A stretch of 64,000 nucleotides of DNA from Paraburkholderia sp. Its GTDB lineage: Bacteria; Pseudomonadota; Gammaproteobacteria; Burkholderiales; Burkholderiaceae. The notes beneath the pieces were generated by a model. It was not told the origin of the DNA. It was given only the letters and a program-made list of their open reading frames with translations, and ran no database searches. The DNA lies in assembly GCF_028283785.1 (NCBI RefSeq), contig NZ_JAPWKB010000020.1, positions 62,001 through 126,000 on the forward strand, in the 5' to 3' direction. The stretch's first letter is position 1. The number at the start of each line of letters is the position of its first letter. Made by a program: the position numbers and the translations under genes. Positions 36,789 through 45,700 of the stretch are shown one piece after another.

Positions 36789-38477
36789 ATGAATAATCCG
36801 AAACACATCGATCCGCGTCTCGACCCGTCCCGCACGATCCGCGCGCCGCGCGGTGCGGAAAAAACCTGCAAAAGCTGGCTGACCGAAGCCGCGTACCGGA
36901 TGATCCAGAACAATCTGGACGCGGAAGTGGCCGAGCATCCGCACGCGCTGGTGGTGTACGGCGGGATCGGTCGGGCGGCGCGCAACTGGGATTGCTACGA
37001 CCAGATTCTCGAATCGCTGAAAGACCTGAACGACAACGAAACGCTGCTGATTCAATCGGGCAAGCCGGTCGGCGTATTCCGCACGCATGCCGACGCGCCG
37101 CGCGTGCTGCTGGCGAATTCGAATCTGGTGCCGCATTGGGCGACGTGGGAACACTTCCACGAACTTGATCGCAAGGGTCTGATGATGTACGGCCAGATGA
37201 CGGCGGGCAGCTGGATCTACATCGGCAGCCAGGGCATCGTGCAGGGCACGTACGAAACGTTTTTCTCGGTGGCGAACCAGCACTTCAACGGCGACCCGAC
37301 GGGCCGCTGGATTCTGACCGGCGGTCTCGGCGGAATGGGTGGCGCGCAACCGCTGGCCGCGACCATGGCCGGCTTTTCGATGATCGCGGTCGAATGCGAT
37401 GAAACGCGCATCGACTTCCGTCTGAAGACGCGTTACGTCGATAAAAAAGCGAAGACGCTCGACGAAGCGCTGGCAATGCTCGAAGTCGCGAAGCGCGACG
37501 GCAAGCCGGTGTCGATCGGTCTTCTCGGCAATGCGGCCGATGTCTTCGCCGAATGCGTGACGCGCGGCATCACGCCGGATTGCGTCACCGATCAAACCAG
37601 CGCACACGATCCGATTCACGGCTATCTGCCGCAAGGCTGGAACGTCGAAGACTGGCGCGAGCGCATGAAGACCGCACCGGACAGCATCGTGAAACCCGCG
37701 AAGCAATCGATGGCGCATCAGGTGAAGGCGATGCTGACCTTGCAGGAACGCGGCGCGGCCACGCTCGACTACGGCAACAACATTCGCCAGATGGCGCTGG
37801 AAATGGGCGTCGAAAACGCGTTCGATTTCCCCGGTTTCGTGCCCGCGTATATCCGTCCGCTGTTCTGCGAAGGCAAGGGCCCGTTCCGCTGGGTTGCGCT
37901 GTCTGGCGACCCGGAAGACATCTACAAGACCGACGCGAAGGTCAAGGAACTGATCCCCGACGATCCGCATCTGCATAACTGGCTCGACATGGCGCGCGAG
38001 CGGATCGCGTTCCAGGGTTTGCCGGCGCGGATTTGCTGGGTCGGCGTGAAGGATCGTTATCGTCTCGGTCAGGCGTTCAACGAAATGGTGAAGAACGGCG
38101 AGCTGAAAGCGCCGATCGTGATCGGTCGCGATCACCTGGATACGGGTTCCGTGGCCAGTCCGAATCGCGAAACCGAATCGATGAAAGACGGCTCCGACGC
38201 GGTCAGCGACTGGCCGTTGCTCAACGCGCTGCTGAATACGGCGGGCGGCGCGACTTGGGTGTCGCTGCATCATGGCGGTGGGGTCGGGATGGGCTTTAGC
38301 CAGCACTCCGGCGTCGTGATCGTCGCGGACGGCACCGATGCCGCGAAGGAGCGCCTCGGTCGTGTGCTGTTCAACGACCCGGCCACCGGCGTGATGCGTC
38401 ACGCGGATGCGGGTTATGAACTCGCCGAAGAAACCGCGCGCGAAGTCGGTCTGAAACTGCCGATGCTCGGCCGATGA
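36789..38477 (+). CDS. hutU: Urocanate hydratase
   Basis: Hydrates urocanate to imidazolone propionate using NAD+ as an electrophile. The 562-residue protein shows YGGIGRAARNWDCYDQILES, GQMTAGSWIYIGSQGIVQGT, the NAD-binding GGLGGMGGAQPLAATMAGF, and the catalytic-region ICWVGVKDRYRLGQAFNEM. The ATG at 36789 matches the family N-terminus. Its stop overlaps the hutD start by four bases. Confidence 0.98.
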   Translation: MNNPKHIDPRLDPSRTIRAPRGAEKTCKSWLTEAAYRMIQNNLDAEVAEHPHALVVYGGIGRAARNWDCYDQILESLKDLNDNETLLIQSGKPVGVFRTHADAPRVLLANSNLVPHWATWEHFHELDRKGLMMYGQMTAGSWIYIGSQGIVQGTYETFFSVANQHFNGDPTGRWILTGGLGGMGGAQPLAATMAGFSMIAVECDETRIDFRLKTRYVDKKAKTLDEALAMLEVAKRDGKPVSIGLLGNAADVFAECVTRGITPDCVTDQTSAHDPIHGYLPQGWNVEDWRERMKTAPDSIVKPAKQSMAHQVKAMLTLQERGAATLDYGNNIRQMALEMGVENAFDFPGFVPAYIRPLFCEGKGPFRWVALSGDPEDIYKTDAKVKELIPDDPHLHNWLDMARERIAFQGLPARICWVGVKDRYRLGQAFNEMVKNGELKAPIVIGRDHLDTGSVASPNRETESMKDGSDAVSDWPLLNALLNTAGGATWVSLHHGGGVGMGFSQHSGVVIVADGTDAAKERLGRVLFNDPATGVMRHADAGYELAEETAREVGLKLPMLGR

Positions 38478-39079
38478 CCGACGCCTCGTCCGCTTGCGCA
38501 GTGACGCTGCTGCGCGGCGCCGATCTCGTGGCGTCGCCGTGGAAAAACGGCGGCGGCGTCACGCGCGAAGTCGCGGCGTTTCCGCACGGCGCCGCGCTCG
38601 ATACGTTCGTGTGGCGCATCAGCGTCGCCGATGTCGCGCAGTCCGGTCCGTTCTCGCGATTCCCCGGCATGGACCGGACGCTGGTGCTGCTGTCCGGCGC
38701 GGGGATGATGCTCGACGAAGCGCCCGGCCGCACGCATGCGCTGACGCACGCGCTCGACATCGCGCAGTTCGACGGCGAAACCGACATCGATGCACGTCTG
38801 ATCGACGGTCCGACCCGCGACTTCAACCTGATGCTGCGCCGGGGCGCCGCGAGCGCCGACGTCGAAGTGTGGCGCGGTCCGACGCAACGCACGCTGAATG
38901 CCGATATCGTTCTGCTGTTCTGTGCCGAATCAGCGAACGGCATCAATGTGAGCGCAGGCGATCACGCGCCGCAAGCGCTCGTGCGCGACGACACGTTGCG
39001 TATCGACGCGCCGCGCGCGCTGCGCTGCACGACTCACGGCGACGGCGCGCTGCTCGTCGTCAGCATTCGTTACGCATAA
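38474..39079 (+). CDS. hutD: HutD/Ves family protein
   Basis: This is a 201-residue cupin-type protein of the HutD/Ves family, which has been proposed to limit urocanate or formylglutamate build-up without a known reaction. Conserved features are SPWKNGGGVTREVAAFP, FVWRISVADVAQSGPFSRFP, GMDRTLVLLSGAGM and RDFNLMLRR. It overlaps hutU by ATGA, indicating translational coupling, and lies 16 bp before hutI. Confidence 0.93.
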   Translation: MTDASSACAVTLLRGADLVASPWKNGGGVTREVAAFPHGAALDTFVWRISVADVAQSGPFSRFPGMDRTLVLLSGAGMMLDEAPGRTHALTHALDIAQFDGETDIDARLIDGPTRDFNLMLRRGAASADVEVWRGPTQRTLNADIVLLFCAESANGINVSAGDHAPQALVRDDTLRIDAPRALRCTTHGDGALLVVSIRYA

Positions 39080-39095
39080 CGTTTTCAACGTTCCC

Positions 39096-40346
39096 ATGAA
39101 GAGCCACGCGATGAAGCAAACCGTCTGGCATCACCTGAAGCTGTGCACGCATGGCGATCCGACTCACACGATAGACGACGCGGCGATCGCCGTCGCGGAC
39201 GGCCGCATTGCATGGCTCGGCGCCGCGCGCGAACTGCCCGACGCGTACGCGCAATGGGCGCGCGAAGACCTCGGCGGCGCATGGGTGACGCCGGGTCTGG
39301 TCGATTGTCATACGCATCTCGTCTACGGCGGCCAGCGCGCGGACGAATTCGCGCAACGCCTCGCAGGCGTCAGTTACGAAGAGATCGCGCGGCAGGGCGG
39401 CGGAATCGTATCGACCGTGCGGGCGACCCGTGCCGCCGACGAAGACACGCTGTTTCGCGAATCCGCCGCCCGTCTCGAACCGCTGCTCGCCGAAGGCGTC
39501 ACGGCGGTGGAAATCAAATCCGGTTACGGGCTCGATCTCGACAGCGAACGCAAGATGTTGCGGGTCGCGCGACGTCTCGGTGAACGCTATCCGGTCAGCG
39601 TCTACACGACCTTCCTGGGTGCGCATGCGTTGCCGCCCGAATTCGCCGGACGCGCCGACGACTACATCGCCGACGTATGCGAACGGATGTTGCCCGCGTT
39701 GGCGGACGAAGGACTCGTCGATGCCGTCGATGTGTTTTGCGAGCGGATCGGTTTTTCGCTGGCGCAAAGCGAGCGCGTGTTCGAAGCCGCCGCGCGTCGC
39801 AATCTGCCGGTCAAGATGCACGCGGAGCAGTTGTCGAACGGTGGCGGTGCGGCGCTCGCGGCGCGCCATCGCGCGCTGTCCGCCGATCACCTCGAATTCC
39901 TCGACGAACCCGGTGTTGTCGCGATGAAAGCGGCGGGCACCGTGGCCGTGTTGTTGCCGGGTGCGTACTATTTCATCCGCGAGACGCAGTTGCCGCCGAT
40001 CGATCTCTTGCGCAAGCACGGCGTGCCGATCGCCATTTCCACCGACAGTAATCCCGGCACATCGCCGGCCACATCGCTGCTGCTGATGATGAACATGGCC
40101 ACGACGCTGTTCCGGATGACCGTGCCCGAAGTGCTGCAAGGCGTCACGAGTCATGCCGCGCGCGCGTTGGGTCGATCCGCACGACACGGCGCACTCGAAG
40201 CCGGTCGTTCCGCGGATTTCGCGGTCTGGTCCGTCTCGACGCTGGCCGAGCTGGCGTACTGGATCGGGCGTCCGCTGTGCGCGCGCGTGGTGCGCGCGGG
40301 CGAGACCGTGTACGAGCGTCCTCATTCTTCCAACGCGCTGCGTTGA
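39096..40346 (+). CDS. hutI: Imidazolonepropionase
   Basis: Opens the imidazolone ring to give N-formimino-L-glutamate. This amidohydrolase-superfamily enzyme has 416 residues. The metal-binding DCHTHLVYGG is at about residue 69, followed by the family's RADEFAQRLAGVSYEEIARQ, KSGYGLDLDSE, the HAEQLS metal ligand, and ISTDSNPGT for the last metal Asp. The start is either ATG 39096 or ATG 39111; both have only moderate ribosome-binding sites, and the longer form is given. Confidence 0.97.
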   Translation: MKSHAMKQTVWHHLKLCTHGDPTHTIDDAAIAVADGRIAWLGAARELPDAYAQWAREDLGGAWVTPGLVDCHTHLVYGGQRADEFAQRLAGVSYEEIARQGGGIVSTVRATRAADEDTLFRESAARLEPLLAEGVTAVEIKSGYGLDLDSERKMLRVARRLGERYPVSVYTTFLGAHALPPEFAGRADDYIADVCERMLPALADEGLVDAVDVFCERIGFSLAQSERVFEAAARRNLPVKMHAEQLSNGGGAALAARHRALSADHLEFLDEPGVVAMKAAGTVAVLLPGAYYFIRETQLPPIDLLRKHGVPIAISTDSNPGTSPATSLLLMMNMATTLFRMTVPEVLQGVTSHAARALGRSARHGALEAGRSADFAVWSVSTLAELAYWIGRPLCARVVRAGETVYERPHSSNALR

Positions 40347-40360
40347 ATCCCGTTCTGTTT

Positions 40361-41755
40361 ATGACACAACACGCTCAATCGCTGTTCGCCGATCACGCTT
40401 TCCTGCCCGACGGCTGGCGCCGCAACGTCCTGCTCGAATGGGACGCCGCAGGCACGTTGACGACGGTGAAAGCCGATACCTCCGCACCCGACGGCGTTGC
40501 GCGCGCAGCCGGGCCGGTGCTGCCCGGCATGCCGAACCTGCATTCGCATGCGTTTCAGCGCGCGATGGCCGGACTGACCGAATACCGCGCAAACGCGACC
40601 GATACCTTCTGGAGCTGGCGCGAGCTGATGTACCGGTTTGCCGCGCGGATTTCGCCCGAAGGCCTGGCCGCGATCGCGCAATGGCTGTACATCGAAATGT
40701 TGAAGGCCGGCTATACGTCGGTGTGCGAGTTTCATTACGTGCATCACATGGCCGACGGCGAGCGCTACGCGAACGCGCCGGAGTTGATGCAGCGCGTGGT
40801 CGATGCCGCACAGCGCAGCGGGATCGGCATGACGATGTTGCCGGTGCTGTATCAGTACAGCGGATTCGGCTCGCAAGCGCCGCGCGACGATCAACGCCGT
40901 TTTATCAACACGCCGGACAGTCTGCTCGAACTGCTGCGCACGGTGCGCGATGTGCGGCCCGAGAGTGCTGCATTGCGATATGGCGTTGCGCCGCATTCGT
41001 TGCGTGCGGTGTCGGAGGCATCGTTGCGGACGTTGCTGTCCGGGCTCGACGCAATCTCGGCCGATGCGCCGATCCATATCCATATTGCCGAACAGACCGC
41101 GGAAGTCGATGCGTGCCTGAAGACCGAAGGTGCGCGGCCGGTGCAATGGCTGCTGGATCGTTTCGACGTGGACGCGCGCTGGTGTCTGGTGCACGCGACG
41201 CATGTGGACGAAGCCGAAACCGCTGCGCTGGCAACGAGCGGCGCGGTGGCCGGTTTGTGTCTGACGACGGAAGCCAATCTCGGCGACGGCGTGTTCCCGG
41301 CACAGGCGTATCTCGATGCGAAAGGTCGTATCGGCATTGGCTCGGACAGCCACATCGGTGTGGACTGGCGTTCGGAATTGCGTTTGCTGGAATATGGACA
41401 GCGTTTGACGCGACGTCAGCGCAATGTACTTGCATCGGCCGATGCGACGCACGTTGCGGACCGGTTGTTCGCGGCATCGCTGGACGGTGGCGCGCGCGCA
41501 ACCGGTCGTGCGGTCGGCGCATTGCAGGCGGGTCGGCAGGCGGACTGGATGGTGCTCGACGCCGCGCATCCGGCGATTGCCGAGCATGCGCCGGACGCAT
41601 GGTTATCGGGCGTGGTGTTTTGCGAACATGGCGACACGCCGGTTCTCGATGTGTACGCAGGTGGCGACAAGCTCGTCGAGAATCGTCGTCATCGTGACGA
41701 AGAGCCGGCCTATGCGCGGTATCGCGCAGCGCTGGCTGAACTGTTGAAAAACTGA
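40361..41755 (+). CDS. hutF: Formimidoylglutamate deiminase
   Basis: Deaminates N-formimino-L-glutamate to N-formyl-L-glutamate and ammonia. The 464-residue amidohydrolase has PGMPNLHSHAFQRAMAG with the metal-binding HSH, the family's WSWRELMYRFAARISPE, HIHIAEQTAEVD, CLVHATHVD and GIGSDSHIGVDW. Its presence with hutG shows that the two-step pathway is used here in place of a direct formiminoglutamase. It starts 14 bp after hutI. Confidence 0.97.
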   Translation: MTQHAQSLFADHAFLPDGWRRNVLLEWDAAGTLTTVKADTSAPDGVARAAGPVLPGMPNLHSHAFQRAMAGLTEYRANATDTFWSWRELMYRFAARISPEGLAAIAQWLYIEMLKAGYTSVCEFHYVHHMADGERYANAPELMQRVVDAAQRSGIGMTMLPVLYQYSGFGSQAPRDDQRRFINTPDSLLELLRTVRDVRPESAALRYGVAPHSLRAVSEASLRTLLSGLDAISADAPIHIHIAEQTAEVDACLKTEGARPVQWLLDRFDVDARWCLVHATHVDEAETAALATSGAVAGLCLTTEANLGDGVFPAQAYLDAKGRIGIGSDSHIGVDWRSELRLLEYGQRLTRRQRNVLASADATHVADRLFAASLDGGARATGRAVGALQAGRQADWMVLDAAHPAIAEHAPDAWLSGVVFCEHGDTPVLDVYAGGDKLVENRRHRDEEPAYARYRAALAELLKN

Positions 41756-41768
41756 GGAAGGGATCGCG

Positions 41769-42581
41769 ATGAGCACTTCGACTGACCAGCCTGTTTTCAC
41801 GTTGCATCGCGGCACCTTGCCGCTGCTGATTTCGATTCCGCACGTGGGCACACAGATTCCCGACGACATCGCCGCGACGATGAATCCGGTTGCGATGCGC
41901 ACCGACGATTGCGACTGGCATCTCGACCGGCTGTACGCATTCGCGCAGCGCATGGGTGCATCGATGCTGATTCCGACGTATGCGCGTTACGTGATCGACC
42001 TGAACCGTCCGCCCGACGGTGCGAATCTGTATCCGGGTCAGGACACGACCGGTTTATTGCCGGTGGACACGTTCGACAAGGCGCCGTTGTATCGCGACGG
42101 ACATCTGCCGGACGAGGCCGAAGTTGCGCGTCGTCGCGATGTTTACTGGAAGCCTTATCACGACGCGCTGAGTGCTGAGATTGCAGCGTTGAAGGCGCGG
42201 CATGGACACGTGTTGTTGTGGGAAGCGCATTCGATCCGGTCGCACGTGCCGCGATTTTTCGAAGGACGCTTGCCGGACTTTAACTTCGGGACGTCGAATG
42301 GGGAGAGTGCCGGGTCGGGGATGGGGGAGGCGTTGGTGGAGGTGGTGAATCGCGTCGGTGGCGGGGCGTTTTCTGCTGTGGCCAATGGGCGGTTTAAGGG
42401 TGGGTTTATTACTCGCGAGTATGGTGTGCCGAAGGAGGGTGTGCACGCGGTGCAACTGGAGCTTTCGCAGGTGACTTATATGGATGAGGTTTTTCCGTAT
42501 GGGTTTGATGAGGGGCTGGCGGCGGGTGTTGGGAGGGTGATTGCGGCTGCGGTGGAGGAGGGGTTGAGGAGGGTGGTGTAA
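41769..42581 (+). CDS. hutG: N-formylglutamate deformylase
   Basis: Hydrolyses N-formyl-L-glutamate to glutamate and formate, completing histidine catabolism. The 270-residue protein has LLISIPHVGTQIP near the N-terminus, the zinc-ligand DCDWHLDRLYAFA, YVIDLNRPPDGANLYPGQ and LLWEAHSIRSHVPRFF. The reading is intact to its stop. From about 42300 onward the codon choice turns G/T-ending (GGG, GGT, GTG, TTT), unlike the 5' half, and runs into the G+T-rich tract after the stop. Confidence 0.96.
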   Translation: MSTSTDQPVFTLHRGTLPLLISIPHVGTQIPDDIAATMNPVAMRTDDCDWHLDRLYAFAQRMGASMLIPTYARYVIDLNRPPDGANLYPGQDTTGLLPVDTFDKAPLYRDGHLPDEAEVARRRDVYWKPYHDALSAEIAALKARHGHVLLWEAHSIRSHVPRFFEGRLPDFNFGTSNGESAGSGMGEALVEVVNRVGGGAFSAVANGRFKGGFITREYGVPKEGVHAVQLELSQVTYMDEVFPYGFDEGLAAGVGRVIAAAVEEGLRRVV

Positions 42582-42650
42582 AGGTTTGGGTTTTGGTTTT
42601 GGGCTTGGGTTTGGGTTTGGGTTTGGGTTTGGCTTGGTTTTGCTTGGTTT
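42582..42650. repeat. G+T-rich tract with (TTTGGG)n
   Basis: Directly after hutG: A is almost absent after the first few bases and C occurs only a few times. Four TTTGGG units occur in a row. It mirrors the tract at 31722 and leads into composite element copy 2. Confidence 0.8.
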
Positions 42651-43623
42651 GGTTGTCCCGGTTTCACGGTGGTCTGCCTGGATCGTCCCTGTGCGGGACC
42701 GCACCTACTTTTCTTTGCTCGCGCAAAGAAAAGTAGGCAAAAGAAAGCGCGTTTACACCGCCACTTCGTAGCGAGTGGCGTCCGTCCAGAACGGGTAGTG
42801 GACCGCGCACGATTTGAGTTGCCGCACCGCTTAACCTGGTGACAAGGCAGTCATTCGTTCCGGCTGTTCGCTTCGCGACAGCCGATGGGCACAGCCCCGT
42901 CTTTTTCTCTTGGCGCCATTCGCGCGCCGCACTCCGTCCGTCACAACACCCATTTTCCTGGCATGCGCCGGTCCGTTCTCGCGCGCGAAATTCTAGGTTA
43001 CGCGGAACGTCGAAACCATCGTGAAGTCGGGTGAATGTCGTGGCCCAAACCGGGCGTTGAGTCGGGCGCAGGAACAGTCGTGACGGCGCGCAAATCGCTT
43101 GGCGAAACCGGGTAGCCGACGCAGGAACCGCCGTAAAAACGGGCGAATGGTGTGGCGAAAACCGGGCTTCGACCCGACGCCGGAACCGTCGAGAAGGCCG
43201 AAAAATAGCGTGGCGCAAATGGGTTTTTGAAGCAGGCTACCGCCGCGAAGCGGGCGGGATGTGCGGGTGCGGTCCCGCACAGGGACGATCCAGGCAGACC
43301 AGCGTGAATACAGGCCGCGCACCCCACACCAGGCGCAACCAAACCAACCGGCGCGCACCGCAAACGCACCCGGTCCCGCACAGGGACGATCCAAGCAGAC
43401 CAGCGTGAACACAGGCCGCGCACGCCACACCAGGCGCAACCAAACCAACCGCGCGCGTCGCCAAACGCATCCGGTCCCGCACAGGGACGATCCAGGCAAA
43501 CCGACGTGAACACAGGCCGCGCACGCCACACCAGGCGCAACCAAACCAACCGCGCGCGTCGCCAAACGCACCCGCTCCCGCACAGGGACGATCCAGGCAA
43601 ACCACCGCGAAACCGGGACAACC
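42651..43623. repeat. Composite inverted-ended repeat element, copy 2
   Basis: About 973 bp bounded by GGTTGTCCCGGTTTCAC on the left and its inverted counterpart on the right. The left end carries the same hairpin as copy 1 (42704-42737) and the ACACCGCCACTTCGTAGCG block. A long stretch follows that matches the reverse complement of the right half of copy 1 (the CAGTCATTCGTTCCGGCTGT region and CGTCACAACACCCATTTTCC). Next come about four degenerate units of about 57 bp (43010-43240). The right end lacks the hairpin and instead carries 101-bp tandem repeats. No protein gene is credible inside. Confidence 0.85.
43271..43600. repeat. 101-bp tandem repeat, three units plus a partial fourth
   Basis: Units open with GGTCCCGCACAGGGACGATC at 43271, 43372 and 43473, with a diverged partial copy at 43574, exactly 101 bp apart each time. 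Units differ by only a few substitutions. The opening GTCCC-GCACA-GGGAC is itself a small hairpin. There are no unique spacers, so this is not a CRISPR array. Confidence 0.9.
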
Positions 43624-43704
43624 AAACCAACACCAGCGAAGCCAACCCAAAACCAACCCAAAACCGAGCTATCCTACCCCGGCCCCCACCCCAAGGCCCA
43701 CCCC

Positions 43705-45609
43705 GTGCAAAGCCTCTCCCGCCGACCACTCAACCGGGCAGCGTCAAAAACCGCCATCTCCCTCTGCATCGCATGGCTCGCCTGCCAGCACGCGAGCCAC
43801 GCAACAGACGCTTCCATCGACGACCCCACGCCCTCGACACTCGAAAGCGACACCCACCTGTTCGTGATCCAGCGCGACGGCTCCGTCGAGGAGCATGACG
43901 ACGCGCTGCTGCGCGCGAACACCGCCAGCGGTATCGACGACATCGCGCAACGGTACGTGTGGTTCAACAAGGACATCGAGCAGGTCCAGCTTGTCAAAGC
44001 CGAAACGATCGACCCGTCGGGCGCGGTCCATCCGGTCAGCCCCGATGGTATCCGCGACGTGCAGGAACCGCGCTCGGCCGGTGCGCCTACATTTCAGGAC
44101 GGCGTGCTGCGTACCGTGATTTTTCCCGGCGTCGGTGTGGGATCGCGCGTGCGCCTCGAATTTCGCAAGACGCGAATCAAGCCGCTGCAGGCGGGCACCT
44201 TCGCGTATCTCGTCGAACCGAATCGCGTGCCGGTCGAGCATCAGACGCTGATCTTCGATTTGCCCGCCGATGTGCCGCTCTACGCCGATACGCGCGGCTA
44301 CGTCGCGCGCGAGCCGGTCACCGAAAACGGCCGCACCCGCTATACCTTCGATTATCGGCATGGCCCGTACGCGGCACTCGAATCCGGCTCGACCGGCTAC
44401 GCGAACTGGGGCGACCGGCTGATGGTCTCGACCGTCCCCGACTACGCTGCGTTCGCGCAGCGTTATCGAAGCGCCGCCGTCGATCCGACCATGTCCGACC
44501 CTGCGATCGTGCAACTCGCGCAATCGCTGACGGCAAACACCAGCGATCCGCACGACAAAGCCCGCATCCTTTACGACTGGGTGCGCTTCAATATCCGCTA
44601 CGTCGCGCTGTTTCTGGGCGAGACCGCCGCGATTCCGCACAAAGCCACCGACATCCTGCGTAACCGCTATGGCGATTGCAAGGACGTGGTCGCGCTGTAC
44701 GGCGCGTTGCTGGCGGCGGTGGGCATCGGCAGCGAGGCGGTGCTGCTGAATCTCGGTCCGTACTACACGTTGCCGTCGGTGCCGGGCTACGGGACGAGTG
44801 CGATCAATCACGCAATCATCTGGATTCCCTCACTGTCGCAATTCGCCGATCTCACGGCGGGCGGCGTCGCATTCGGTTATCTGCCGTCGTCGGTGATGGA
44901 TCGTCCTGTGCTGCTGGTCGATCAAGGCGTGATCGCCCGCACGCCCGCGGAACAGGCGCGACGGCGTTCGGTGCGCATGCAGTTCGATGTGAATGCCGAC
45001 GGCGCGGCGTCGTATGCGTATCGTGTCGTGGATGGCGGCGTCAGCGCCGAACTCGAACGCAACGTGTTTCGTCGTGCGACCCGGCAACGCGCGCAGCAGA
45101 TCGCGGCGGGCCGTCTGCTGCTGGCGGGCCTGCACGGCAGCGCACGCATATCGGTCGACGATGTGCGGGCGACGCACGGCGATTTCTCGACGGTCATGCA
45201 AGGCACGATCGATCATTTCGTCTGGCCAGACGGCACGACGGCCGTACCGGCTTTCAGCAGTCTAGGCGGCGGGATTGCGAGTCAGGTCGCGGGATGGCTC
45301 GCGGAGCCGGTCAGAACGCAAGACTGGACGTGCGTAGGCGGCGAGTTCGACGAGGCGTCGGTGTTCACGTTTCCCGCGAACGTGCGGATGACCGATTTCC
45401 CTCGCGATGTGGATGTAGCGAATCCGTTTTTCACGTACTCGGCGCGATATGTGTTCGACGAGCACAGCCGGGTGTTGCAGGTCACGCGCCGGTTCGCCGC
45501 ACGCTTCGGCAAGCAGGCATGCAGCGCCGGCGATTTCGACGCGATGCGCGACGGCCTGGTGAAGGTCGAGCGAGACCTGGATTCGCAAATCGTGCTGAAA
45601 GGACGCTGA
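43705..45609 (+). CDS. Exported DUF3857 / transglutaminase-like protein
   Basis: This is a 634-residue periplasmic protein starting at GTG, with a signal peptide (AISLCIAWLACQHASHAT) cleaved near residue 33. A DUF3857 beta domain lies at about residues 55-225, then a transglutaminase-like domain with the Cys in NRYGDCKDVVALYGALL, His in AINHAIIWIP and Asp in QFADLTAGG, i.e. a complete Cys-His-Asp triad. A C-terminal beta domain follows. Members are thought to be envelope peptidases or amidases. No good ribosome-binding site is visible, so the start is the least certain part. The 5' end is C-rich from the neighbouring repeat flank. Confidence 0.85.
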   Translation: MQSLSRRPLNRAASKTAISLCIAWLACQHASHATDASIDDPTPSTLESDTHLFVIQRDGSVEEHDDALLRANTASGIDDIAQRYVWFNKDIEQVQLVKAETIDPSGAVHPVSPDGIRDVQEPRSAGAPTFQDGVLRTVIFPGVGVGSRVRLEFRKTRIKPLQAGTFAYLVEPNRVPVEHQTLIFDLPADVPLYADTRGYVAREPVTENGRTRYTFDYRHGPYAALESGSTGYANWGDRLMVSTVPDYAAFAQRYRSAAVDPTMSDPAIVQLAQSLTANTSDPHDKARILYDWVRFNIRYVALFLGETAAIPHKATDILRNRYGDCKDVVALYGALLAAVGIGSEAVLLNLGPYYTLPSVPGYGTSAINHAIIWIPSLSQFADLTAGGVAFGYLPSSVMDRPVLLVDQGVIARTPAEQARRRSVRMQFDVNADGAASYAYRVVDGGVSAELERNVFRRATRQRAQQIAAGRLLLAGLHGSARISVDDVRATHGDFSTVMQGTIDHFVWPDGTTAVPAFSSLGGGIASQVAGWLAEPVRTQDWTCVGGEFDEASVFTFPANVRMTDFPRDVDVANPFFTYSARYVFDEHSRVLQVTRRFAARFGKQACSAGDFDAMRDGLVKVERDLDSQIVLKGR

Positions 45610-45700
45610 AGCACGCAACTGAACACGCAGAACAACCGCCGGCAGTCCGGCATGAAAACCGGACACCGGCGTACGCGCTGTCAATGCAGCGCGAGTCGCA

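Noticed and set aside
43261..43509. Plus-strand reading beginning MRVRSRTGTIQAD within the repeats, and similar frames near 32598 and 42704
   Set aside because: They follow the DNA tandem units and recur only because the repeats do; no ribosome-binding site or protein character.
43271..43600. Possible CRISPR array
   Set aside because: Units are contiguous 101-bp copies with no unique spacers and no cas genes nearby.
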